16,360 nt of DNA, taken from JALOOE01 sp964423545 (GTDB lineage Bacteria > Chloroflexota > Anaerolineae > CG2-30-64-16). The stretch's first letter is position 1; every line of letters begins with the position of its first letter. This document shows positions 1 through 6,536 of the stretch, in pieces. The translations under genes were made by a program, and so were the position numbers. The notes under the pieces were generated by a model. The model worked only from the letters and a program-made list of their open reading frames with translations. It was not told where the DNA came from and did no database searches. The DNA lies in contig CAYRFV010000112.1 of the NCBI GenBank assembly GCA_964423545.1, positions 1-16,360 on the forward strand. Direction: 5' to 3'.

Positions 1-809
1 GAAACATCGAAGATTACCCGAAATTCCAACGGCTGCGCAGGTTCGCCCCCGTGCGGGGGCGTGGATTGAAACTGACATCCTGTCAAATCGCGCAAGGCTC
101 CCAAAAGGTTCGCCCCCGTGCGGGGGCGTGGATTGAAACGTTAGGCCAACTCAGACCTCTCTTGACCGTTCGAGTTCGCCCCCGTGCGGGGGCGTGGATT
201 GAAACTTCGAGGTCTCGCCCGTGCTGGTTGGGGCGGGCGTGTTCGCCCCCGTGCGGGGGCGTGGATTGAAACGAGAATGTCCCCGGCCTGCTATCCAGCA
301 ACGGGGGAGTTCGCCCCCGTGCGGGGGCGTGGATTGAAACTTGGCCGTCACGCTGAAGGCCTTCGAGGACGTCAACGTTCGCCCCCGTGCGGGGGCGTGG
401 ATTGAAACGATTCCAGCAGGGCGGTGATTTGTTCGGCCTCGGGTTCGCCCCCGTGCGGGGGCGTGGATTGAAACGCCGTGCGCCAGCGCCCAGGCGCGCA
501 CGTCATCCGAGTTCGCCCCCGTGCGGGGGCGTGGATTGAAACATCTTCCAGAAGACCGGCGCTAACGCCTGCACCGTGTTCGCCCCCGTGCGGGGGCGTG
601 GATTGAAACTTACCTGAGCTGAGGGCGGCATGGAATACCGCAAGTTCGCCCCCGTGCGGGGGCGTGGATTGAAACGACGCCGTCGATGGCGATGCTGATG
701 GTCTGCGGAGTTCGCCCCCGTGCGGGGGCGTGGATTGAAACGCCGAGGAGGATCGCATCAACGGCATCCGCGACCGGGTTCGCCCCCGTGCGGGGGCGTG
801 GATTGAAAC
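1..809 (+). CRISPR. CRISPR array, type I-C-like repeats, 12 complete repeats
   Basis: Twelve identical 32-bp repeats start at 41, 108, 174, 241, 309, 377, 443, 511, 578, 644, 710 and 778. The last 5 bp of a further repeat (GAAAC) occupy 1-5, so the array continues to the left. The 12 spacers are 34-36 bp and all different. The repeat begins GTTCGCCCCC and ends GTGGATTGAAAC. It contains a perfect 7-bp hairpin (CGCCCCC/GGGGGCG around a GTGC loop) and ends in the ATTGAAAC handle common in type I-C and related type I repeats. By that convention the array is transcribed on the + strand, with leader and cas genes expected to the left of the window. The subtype is inferred from the repeat only, because no cas gene is present. 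The last repeat (778-809) is intact, unlike the decayed terminal repeat of many arrays, and the IS21-family remnant follows within about 33 bp. Confidence 0.97.
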
Positions 810-842
810 TGATTAGCGCATCGCGCGGTGATTCGCGTGTGG

Positions 843-1345
843 TGTCACGGCCAGTGTTAGAATGCTCAAAAGGGCCAGGATAAAACTGCTCACTTTGGTC
901 AAGTGGTCGCACTTCCGGCAGAATGGTGTGGTCAGCCGGATTGCCATGGAGGTGACCACTTATGCTGAAAGTGGAGCAGCGTTTCATGATCAAGACCCTA
1001 TACCAACGTGGCCTGTGCATCAGCGAAATCGCCGAGATCACCGGTCATAACCGGCGCACGATTCGCAAGATTGTCAACGGGCCGGTAAGTCCGCCGCCGC
1101 AGAAGCGCAAGTTGCGGCAGCGCAAGCTGGACCCGTTCATGCCGCACCTTAAGCAACGCATTGCCGATGGCGTCCTGAACTGCCACAAGCTGTTCGCCGA
1201 GATCCAGAAACAGGGCTACCAGGGCGGCAAAAGCCTGGTCAAGAACATCGTGCAGCCCTACCGAGCAGCCCGACAGGCGCAGGCCACCGTGCGTGATGAG
1301 ACTGCGCCAGATGAGCAGGGCCAGGCGCGCGGCCGGTTTGGGTTA
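843..1345 (+). mobile_element. Truncated IS21-family insertion sequence (left end plus 5' part of istA)
   Basis: The segment begins near TGTCACGGCCAG at 843. IS21-family ends usually start with TGT and carry several short internal repeats; here GGTCA/TGGTC motifs recur between 893 and 935. It then contains the ribosome-binding site and first third of an istA-like transposase gene. The similarity stops around 1327-1345, so the DDE catalytic domain, the helper ATPase gene istB and the right end are missing. Both boundaries are approximate: the left one is inferred from the TGT terminus, the right one from loss of transposase similarity. The element abuts the CRISPR trailer end, so its arrival or a later deletion may have removed the rest of the array. 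Confidence 0.7.
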
Positions 1346-1390
1346 CAGATTACAGTCTTGCGCCGAGATTGCGCTATAGTTAGAGGCTAA
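962..1390 (+). pseudogene. istA: IstA-like transposase, N-terminal fragment
   Basis: This 142-residue frame matches the start of IS21-family IstA transposases. Residues 1-40 form a helix-turn-helix of the type that binds IS ends (ISEIAEITGHNRRTIRKIV). A KLDPF motif follows at 55-59, then LFAEIQKQGYQGG at 78-90 and ATVRDETAPDEQGQ at 108-121. In intact proteins this last stretch leads into a QVDWG motif and the rve/DDE integrase core. Here the similarity ends at about residue 122 and the last 15-20 residues look like random read-through to a TAA. Full-length IstA is about 400-500 residues, so this fragment cannot catalyse transposition. A strong GGAGGTG Shine-Dalgarno (948-954), 7 bp before the ATG, marks the start. 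No istB follows. Family assignment is from motif memory and is fairly firm. Confidence 0.85.
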
Positions 1391-1443
1391 TTGTACAAGC
1401 CTGGTCGCAGCACCGGATCAGGATCCCGAGCAATCGAGGCGCC

Positions 1444-2136
1444 ATGATGGGCAACGGGATTAACCACGTCACGCAGCGGCGCGAGCAGGTTGTGAGAGCA
1501 GCCCGCGCGATCCTCAGGACCGGCGCGATCTCGCGTTCGGGGCACGGCAACATCAGTCTGCGCATTCCCAATACGAAAACGATGCTCCTCACCTCGGTCA
1601 TAAACCTCGAGGAGCTGACGGCCGAGCGGCTGCCCCTGGTCACCTTCGATGGCCGGGTCCTCGATGGCGAACTCGATCCGGTCTCGGCGGAGATCGTGGG
1701 CATGCACGCAGTCGTCTACGAGACCCACGACGGCATGGGCGCGGTCGTGCATACCCACGCGCCCTATGCCACCGCCTACGCAGTGGCCAACCGGCCGATC
1801 GAGTGCTGGTACGAGGGGCTGGCCCGCTTCAACCTCACCGACCCGATCCTGGTGGCCCGCTACGGCCCGCGCGGCTCCGCAGAATCGATCAGCAATATCG
1901 CGGACGTGATCCATGAGCGGTCGCGTGCGGTCCTGCTGCAGAATCACGGCGTGTTGGCCTTCGAGCACGATCTGGCCGGTGCGGTCCGGGTCTTGACCGT
2001 GCTGGAAGAAGCGGCCGAATTGGGCATCCGGGCCAGCCTGATCGGCCAGCCAACCCTCATCCCCGCGGAGATGGCCAGCTATGCGCAGCAGCGCGCCGCC
2101 GAGTTTGCCGAGCGGGGCTCCCTGCACGCGCATTGA
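1444..2136 (+). CDS. Class II aldolase/adducin-family protein (fuculose-phosphate-aldolase-like)
   Basis: This 230-residue cytoplasmic protein has the zinc-enzyme pattern of class II aldolases such as L-fuculose-1-phosphate aldolase and L-ribulose-5-phosphate 4-epimerase. SGHGNIS at 32-38 matches the GN.S phosphate-binding loop. Glu83 in SAEIVGMH lies where the FucA catalytic acid sits. His103 and His105 in VVHTH and His168 in LLQNHG are the three expected zinc ligands. The full length matches the family. The substrate cannot be read from sequence, and related methylthioribulose-phosphate dehydratases share the fold. Two ATGs lie in tandem (1444 and 1447). A GAGG at 1436-1439 is better spaced for the second, so the true start may be 1447. 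It lies 53 bp after the IS remnant and 99 bp before the ferritin-like gene on the same strand; cotranscription is possible but unproven. Confidence 0.88.
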   Translation: MMGNGINHVTQRREQVVRAARAILRTGAISRSGHGNISLRIPNTKTMLLTSVINLEELTAERLPLVTFDGRVLDGELDPVSAEIVGMHAVVYETHDGMGAVVHTHAPYATAYAVANRPIECWYEGLARFNLTDPILVARYGPRGSAESISNIADVIHERSRAVLLQNHGVLAFEHDLAGAVRVLTVLEEAAELGIRASLIGQPTLIPAEMASYAQQRAAEFAERGSLHAH

Positions 2137-2160
2137 GGCTGCCGCGGCGAACCGATCACG

Positions 2161-2216
2161 GCGGCGGCCGGGCGGCCCGGCCGCGGCGGTCGGGCGGCCG
2201 CCCGCGGCCGGCCGCC
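2161..2216. repeat. GC-only palindromic leader between aldolase and ferritin-like genes
   Basis: Nearly every base here is G or C. It contains a perfect 14-bp palindrome (CGGGCGGCCGCCCG, 2191-2204), directly followed by a second perfect one (GCGGCCGGCCGC, 2204-2215). On RNA these would form very stable, mutually exclusive hairpins just upstream of the ribosome-binding site at 2224-2228. They may weaken read-through from the aldolase gene or affect translation of the next gene. No T-run follows, so a classical intrinsic terminator is not supported. Function is inferred; the palindromes are seen directly. Confidence 0.45.
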
Positions 2217-2235
2217 TGCCACCAGGAGCGTATCG

Positions 2236-3621
2236 ATGCCACCAGACACCCACGACAGGAGTCCGATCCCCGCGGTCTCGCGGCCGGCCGAGCGCTCGGC
2301 CGCGGCCGCACGGCGCGCCGCGTTCCGCTACCGCTTCCCGCGCGACAGTCGCGGGCTGGGCGGCAAGTTCTCGGTGGAGGAGAATGCGCGGCGCTTGCTG
2401 CGCTTCTTCTATTTCGAGCGCCGGCTGGCCCAGGGGCTCGGCTCCTGGACCCTCGCCATCCCGGAGTTCGAAGTTAAGATCGAGACGGGACGCCACATCT
2501 TCTGGCATGCCGACGCCGCGCACCGCCTCCGCCTGCGGCTGCACGAACAGGAGATGCGCCTGCCAGCCATCGACGGCTTCCGCGATGCGGAGATCGACCG
2601 GCTGATCGACGAGCTGCTCTCGGCCGGGGACGCGGCCGAGCTGCTGGTGGGGGTGCACCAGGTGGTGGGCCGGGCGCTGGAAACCGCATACCGCCACCAC
2701 ATCGATGACACCGACCCGGTGACCGACGCACCGACGATCCGGGTGCTGCGGCAGATCCTGCTCGACTACGAGCCGATGCTGGCGTGGGCCGAGCAGGCCA
2801 TTGCCGCCTACGTCGAGGGCGGCATCGACGCGTCGCGGCTGGAGGGGTGGCGCTGGCATCTCGGCCGGCTGCTGGCGAGCCTCGGCGGGGTGACCGGCGC
2901 GGACGCGGCCACGCTGCAGCCCACCCCGCTGCGGATCGACAACAAGCCCTACGAGCGCGGGGTGATGCCGCAGCGCGACAGCCGCTTCGTGACCTTCACC
3001 CACACCGGCGACTACAACCTGGCCGACGTCGAGCCGCGGCATCCGCCGGAAAGCTACGAGGACAAGCGGCTGCGCTTCGTGCGCACCCAGCGCGACGAGG
3101 TGGACGCCATCGAAGCGTTCGGAACCTTCCTCTGGGACATCCGCTTCCGGGATTTCGACGCCGAATACAGCCTGGCGCGCATCACGTGGGATGAAGCCCG
3201 CCACACCGAGATCGGCCACAAGACGCTGCTGACCCTGGGCTACGATCCGTTCGAGCTGTCCAACCGGCTCACCCCCAGCACGTGCCGCGGGCCGATGGAG
3301 CCGCAGTACGCCATGACTGAAATCAACCTCTTCGGCGAAGTCGGCGTACTCAAGACGATCCACGAGCTGATCGACGAGGCCCGGCGCCGCGACGACTCGA
3401 CCGTCGCGCACATCAGCGACTTTGTCCGCGCCGACGAGCGCACCCATGTGCGCAAGGGCCAGCACATCCTGAAGGTGATGACCGACATGGAGATGAAGGA
3501 GCTGCAGCTGCGCACCCGCGAGCTCTTCACCGAATGCCTGGTCAGCCTGGGCGCGTATCGCAAGGGGGTGGACGTGCTGACGCTCAGCCGCGAGGAGATC
3601 GAGCGCTATATCGGGGAGTAA
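2236..3621 (+). CDS. Ferritin-like di-iron domain protein of unknown function
   Basis: This 461-residue protein has no signal peptide or membrane segment. Its C-terminal half carries a four-helix di-iron ligand pattern. Helix 1 has Glu288/Glu293 (DEVDAIEAF), helix 2 has Glu320-x-x-His323 (DEARH), helix 3 has Glu368 (EINLFGEVG) and helix 4 has Glu401-x-x-His404 (DERTH). This E, ExxH, E, ExxH order is typical of ferritin-like oxidases and oxygenases. The N-terminal half (about 45-215) is also largely helical and has its own Glu/His-rich stretch (ETGRHIFWHADAAH, 83-96), so it may be a second, degenerate ferritin-like bundle. A clear AGGAG (2224-2228), 7 bp before the ATG, supports the start. I cannot assign a reaction. 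DUF455/MiaE-like proteins share the fold but are much shorter. The window gives no substrate clue beyond an aldolase upstream and a sulfurtransferase-like gene downstream. Confidence 0.75.
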   Translation: MPPDTHDRSPIPAVSRPAERSAAAARRAAFRYRFPRDSRGLGGKFSVEENARRLLRFFYFERRLAQGLGSWTLAIPEFEVKIETGRHIFWHADAAHRLRLRLHEQEMRLPAIDGFRDAEIDRLIDELLSAGDAAELLVGVHQVVGRALETAYRHHIDDTDPVTDAPTIRVLRQILLDYEPMLAWAEQAIAAYVEGGIDASRLEGWRWHLGRLLASLGGVTGADAATLQPTPLRIDNKPYERGVMPQRDSRFVTFTHTGDYNLADVEPRHPPESYEDKRLRFVRTQRDEVDAIEAFGTFLWDIRFRDFDAEYSLARITWDEARHTEIGHKTLLTLGYDPFELSNRLTPSTCRGPMEPQYAMTEINLFGEVGVLKTIHELIDEARRRDDSTVAHISDFVRADERTHVRKGQHILKVMTDMEMKELQLRTRELFTECLVSLGAYRKGVDVLTLSREEIERYIGE

Positions 3622-3718
3622 CCCGGCCCCGCGCTGGAGCCCCGGGGGCAAGCCGCGGCCGGTGTAACGCGTGGGCGGCCCCCGCATCTGACAGGAAGAA
3701 GCACGGCAAGAACCTACA

Positions 3719-4249
3719 ATGCTGAGTGGGGTGGAAATGGTGAATCGGAAGTCAGACAGAAGCTCGATCGGCCCGGCCGGCCCGCGGCGGCTCCAAGTCG
3801 GAGTGCGCGCGGCGGCCGCCGCGGGCGCGCTCGTCGCGCTGCTGGTTGCAGCGGCCGCGTGCCAGGCCCGCCCCGCGCCCGCTCCGGCGCCCGCAGCAGT
3901 GGCGGCGCCTGCGGCTGGGGGCGCTTCGGCCAAGCGGCCGGCGCTGCCGGCCGAAGTGTCGATTGCCGAGGCGGCCAAGAAGCGGGACGCGGGCGCGTTC
4001 ATCCTTGACGTGCGCACGGTCGAAGAATGGGACGAGTACCACGTCCCCGGCTCGACCCTGATCCCGCTCGACCAGTTGAACAAGCACCTTGCGGAGGTGC
4101 CCCAGGACAAAGAGGTCGTGGTAGTGTGCCGGTCGGGCAACCGCAGCGCCACCGGCCGCGACCTGCTGCTCAAGGCCGGCTATCCGCAGGTGACCAGCCT
4201 GGCCGGCGGCCTCAAAGCCTGGCGCGACGCCGGGAAGCCGGTAGAATAG
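3719..4249 (+). CDS. Rhodanese-like domain lipoprotein
   Basis: This is a 176-residue exported single-domain rhodanese. The N-terminus is Arg/Lys-rich, then a hydrophobic Ala/Val/Leu segment (residues 31-47) ends in a lipobox-like AAAAC with Cys48. An Ala/Pro linker follows (about 50-75). The rhodanese domain runs from about 78 to 176, with LDVRTVEEWDEYHVPGS (96-112) and the active-site loop CRSGNRS (137-143). Cys137 would carry the persulfide, as in GlpE/PspE-type sulfurtransferases. The probable site of action is the outer face of the membrane. The start is uncertain: no good Shine-Dalgarno precedes the ATG at 3719, and an in-frame ATG at 3737 gives a shorter, equally plausible signal peptide. 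The gene is 97 bp downstream of the ferritin-like gene and convergent with the asparaginase gene, 31 bp away. The sulfur donor and acceptor are unknown. Confidence 0.88.
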   Translation: MLSGVEMVNRKSDRSSIGPAGPRRLQVGVRAAAAAGALVALLVAAAACQARPAPAPAPAAVAAPAAGGASAKRPALPAEVSIAEAAKKRDAGAFILDVRTVEEWDEYHVPGSTLIPLDQLNKHLAEVPQDKEVVVVCRSGNRSATGRDLLLKAGYPQVTSLAGGLKAWRDAGKPVE

Positions 4250-4280
4250 CAGCCGCCCCGCGACGGCCGCCGCAGCGCCC

Positions 4281-5216
4281 TCACCAGACCTCGACGGCCG
4301 CCTCGCGCGCCTCGAACCCTGCCATGCCTTCGGACCAGTAATACCAGCGCACCGCGGCCGTCCCGCGGCCGACGGCGAGCACGCACGGCTGGCCGGAGGC
4401 GTCGATGGCGTGGATCGTCACCCCGCCCTTGAAGCGCCGTTCGGCCGCGGCCAGATCGGCCAGCGCCTCCCGACACGCCGCCGCGACCGGCAGCCCCATC
4501 TTCATGTAAAGCACGACCGACCGCGCGGTGCCGGCCCGGATCGTCAGCTCGCCCATGCCGGTGCAGCCGGCTGCGCCGTACCGGCTGTCGGCATACGCGC
4601 CTGCGCCGATGATCGGCGAATCGCCCAGCCGGCCCGGATACTTGTAGGCCCACCCGCAGGTGCTGACACCGCAGCCGATCTCCCCGCTCGCGTCCCGCAC
4701 CAGCGCGATCGTCGTGCCGTGTGCGGTCTCGGGGTCGGCCGTCAAGCGGGCCCACTCGATCAACGGCCCGTCGGGCCAGGCGGCGCGCGCCGTCGCGGGC
4801 ACGTGTTCGGCCAGCCATGCCTCCCACCCCTCCCGCGCGATCGCTTCCGAGCCGGACGGGCCCCGCTCCGCGCCGATCTCCGCCGCAAAGCGCTCGGCGC
4901 CCGCGGCCACCAGCAGCACGTGCGGCAGCCGCTCCATCACCTGCCGGGCGATCGAGATCGGATGCTTGAAGCCCCGCACCGCGCCCACCGCGCCGCTGTG
5001 CAGCGTCCTGCCGTCCATGATGCTGGCGTCCAGCTCGGTCTCGCCCGCCAGGTTCGGCCAGCCGCCCAGCCCGACGCTGCGGCACTCCGGCGCCACCTCC
5101 ACCGGCCGGATCGCGGTCTCGATCACGTCCAGCCGGGATGCGCCGCGGCGCAGCGCCGCCACGCCGGCCTCGATGCCGTACTTGCCCTCGGAACTCACCA
5201 GGATTGTCTTCGCCAA
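4281..5216 (-). CDS. N4-(beta-N-acetylglucosaminyl)-L-asparaginase-like Ntn hydrolase
   Basis: This protein belongs to the aspartylglucosaminidase/isoaspartyl-peptidase family, which self-cleaves to expose an N-terminal threonine nucleophile. From the chosen start the protein has 311 residues. HGTT (166-169) is the cleavage site, with Thr168 as expected nucleophile. STCGWAYKYPGRLGDSP and GAGAYAD follow as in glycosylasparaginases, and then CTGMGE. These favour cleavage of the GlcNAc-Asn bond over plain asparagine, though isoaspartyl peptidase activity cannot be excluded. The start is a TTG at 5216, because GGAG (5225-5228) sits 8 bp upstream of it. The frame stays open to another TTG at 5246 without a good ribosome-binding site. 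No signal peptide is seen from either start. The gene is 66 bp downstream of the - strand uroporphyrinogen-decarboxylase-family gene and probably cotranscribed with it. Confidence 0.88.
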   Translation of the reverse strand: MAKTILVSSEGKYGIEAGVAALRRGASRLDVIETAIRPVEVAPECRSVGLGGWPNLAGETELDASIMDGRTLHSGAVGAVRGFKHPISIARQVMERLPHVLLVAAGAERFAAEIGAERGPSGSEAIAREGWEAWLAEHVPATARAAWPDGPLIEWARLTADPETAHGTTIALVRDASGEIGCGVSTCGWAYKYPGRLGDSPIIGAGAYADSRYGAAGCTGMGELTIRAGTARSVVLYMKMGLPVAAACREALADLAAAERRFKGGVTIHAIDASGQPCVLAVGRGTAAVRWYYWSEGMAGFEAREAAVEVW

Positions 5217-5282
5217 TGTGCCATCTCCGTCAAAGGGCGCCGCCAAAGGGCGCCGCGCCTGATCATCGCCCGCCGCGCGCGC

Positions 5283-6320
5283 TCACCCGCGCTGGCGCAG
5301 CGCCAGCACGGTCTCGTACATCGCCTCCACATTCGCCCACGGGAAGCCGGGGTCGACCTCCAGGTAGAGCCACGATCCGCCGCCGAGGGTGGCGAACTCC
5401 TCGACCAGCCGCAGAATGCCGTCGCGCACCTGCTGCGGCCCGCCGCGCTGCATCAGCTCCCCGCGATCCGGGTGCATCTGCACCGCCAGGCCGAGGCCGC
5501 GACAGCGCCGCGCCAGCTCCCGGTGATCGAACAGCGGCAGCTGGGGCCAGATGGCGCTGGCGCCCACCTCCGCCAGGTCGTCGAGGATCAGTTCGATGTG
5601 GCCGCAGGAGTGGAAGAACACCGCCTTGCCCGCCGCAACGACCGGCGCGAGCAGCTCGCGATAGCGCGGCTTGAAGAAGCGCCGCCAGACCTTGGGCGAC
5701 ATCATGAGCGCCTGCTGCGTGCCGAAGTCGTCCCCGACCGAGATCGCGTCCGCGCCCACCGCCAGCGCGTTCTCCACCAGGACCGCGTTGTAGGCCACCA
5801 GCATATCGGCCAGGCGGTTGATCTCCGGCGTGTCCTGGGCGATGTCGATCAGCACATCCTGGAACGGGCGGAGCGACTGCATGGTCTCAAAGAGGCTGAG
5901 CCCGCCGGCGAGGTGGAAATAGGTCTCGCGGTGCGCCTCGCCGGCGGCCCTGGCTTCCGCCAGCTCATCCCCGGTCAGGCGCTTCACCTGGGGCGGCCGG
6001 TACGCATCGAGCCGGCTGATGTCGGCCAACGGGTAGCCGACCCGGTAACCCCACACCCCGAAGAGACGATATTCCCACGATACGCCCCACTCGTCGGTGG
6101 CGAAGCGGTGATAGCGGCCGTCCGCGTCGAAATCCTCGGCGGCTGGCTGCGGCAGGCGCAGCCGGCTCAGATCATCGAAATCGTGCCCGCAGCGCCGCAT
6201 CAGGTCGAGCAACTTCGAGCCGTGCTCGAACAGACCGGCCGGCGAAGGATGGATCTGGAGTGGGATGATGTCGACCGGTGCGAAGCGCAGCGCGGCCTGG
6301 ACCCGTTCGCGTGGCAGCAT
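5283..6320 (-). CDS. Uroporphyrinogen decarboxylase (URO-D) family protein, methyltransferase-like
   Basis: This 345-residue cytoplasmic TIM-barrel protein belongs to the URO-D superfamily. Landmarks are GDDFGTQQALMMSP (196-209), FFKPRYRELL (215-224) and HSCGHIELILDDL (237-249). The HxC pair (His237, Cys239) matches zinc ligands of corrinoid methyltransferases such as MtaA/MtbA. The FMRQAGRY signature of true HemE near the N-terminus is absent, so haem synthesis is unlikely. Probable chemistry is methyl or one-carbon transfer or decarboxylation of an unknown substrate. The frame is open upstream to 6467, but the ATG at 6320 begins the usual LPRERVQAAL start and has a GGAGGG (6325-6330) just before it. 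It heads a likely operon with the asparaginase gene and is divergent from a second URO-D-family gene. Confidence 0.87.
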   Translation of the reverse strand: MLPRERVQAALRFAPVDIIPLQIHPSPAGLFEHGSKLLDLMRRCGHDFDDLSRLRLPQPAAEDFDADGRYHRFATDEWGVSWEYRLFGVWGYRVGYPLADISRLDAYRPPQVKRLTGDELAEARAAGEAHRETYFHLAGGLSLFETMQSLRPFQDVLIDIAQDTPEINRLADMLVAYNAVLVENALAVGADAISVGDDFGTQQALMMSPKVWRRFFKPRYRELLAPVVAAGKAVFFHSCGHIELILDDLAEVGASAIWPQLPLFDHRELARRCRGLGLAVQMHPDRGELMQRGGPQQVRDGILRLVEEFATLGGGSWLYLEVDPGFPWANVEAMYETVLALRQRG

Positions 6321-6338
6321 AGAGCCCTCCGGCCGCCG

Positions 6339-6344
6339 ATTATA
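6339..6344 (-). promoter_or_regulatory. Candidate -10 box for the - strand URO-D/asparaginase operon
   Basis: On the - strand the hexamer reads TATAAT, a perfect -10, about 19 bp before the ATG at 6320. No convincing -35 lies 16-18 bp upstream. If used, it would be a weak or activator-dependent promoter with a very short leader. Confidence 0.4.
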
Positions 6345-6402
6345 CCGCACAAAGCACACAATGCGCGATTTGCCGCGGCCGCACCGCGGGCTTCCCTGCC
6401 AA

Positions 6403-6432
6403 TTGCTCCACCGGCCACAAGCGTGATATACT
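6403..6432 (+). promoter_or_regulatory. Candidate sigma70-type promoter for the + strand URO-D-family gene
   Basis: TTGCTC (6403-6408) and TATACT (6427-6432) are separated by 18 bp and lie about 105 bp before the ATG at 6537. With the - strand TATAAT at 6339-6344 this makes a divergent promoter region between the two URO-D-family genes. Confidence 0.5.
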
Positions 6433-6536
6433 GCTGCCCGTCCGGCGAGGCCTGGCCGGTTCTGCATCCACCGACCGGCATCCGAGCGCGGCTCCGCCGC
6501 CGGACCCAGATCATGCGAAGAGAACGAGGCGCCCCC

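Noticed and set aside
51..767. Several open frames across the CRISPR array on both strands
   Set aside because: They are translations of the repeats (recurrent RPRAGAWIET or FQSTPPHGGE) and not genes.
1350..1380. Possible promoter for the aldolase gene (TTACAG and TATAGT)
   Set aside because: The -10-like TATAGT at 1375-1380 lacks a -35 at an acceptable distance (11 or 19 bp to the best candidates), so it is too weak to list as a feature.
3622..3718. GC-rich inverted repeat after the ferritin-like gene as a terminator
   Set aside because: Only short, imperfect arms (CCGGCC/GGCCGG) far apart, with no T-run.
1387..4173. A 928-codon open frame on the - strand
   Set aside because: It is antisense to the aldolase, ferritin-like and rhodanese genes. 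Its sequence is low-complexity with no recognisable domain, as expected of the shadow frame of GC-rich genes.
4410..6536. Long upstream extension of the + strand URO-D-family frame
   Set aside because: These 709 codons run antisense to the asparaginase and the first URO-D-family gene and resemble no protein; family similarity begins exactly at the ATG at 6537.
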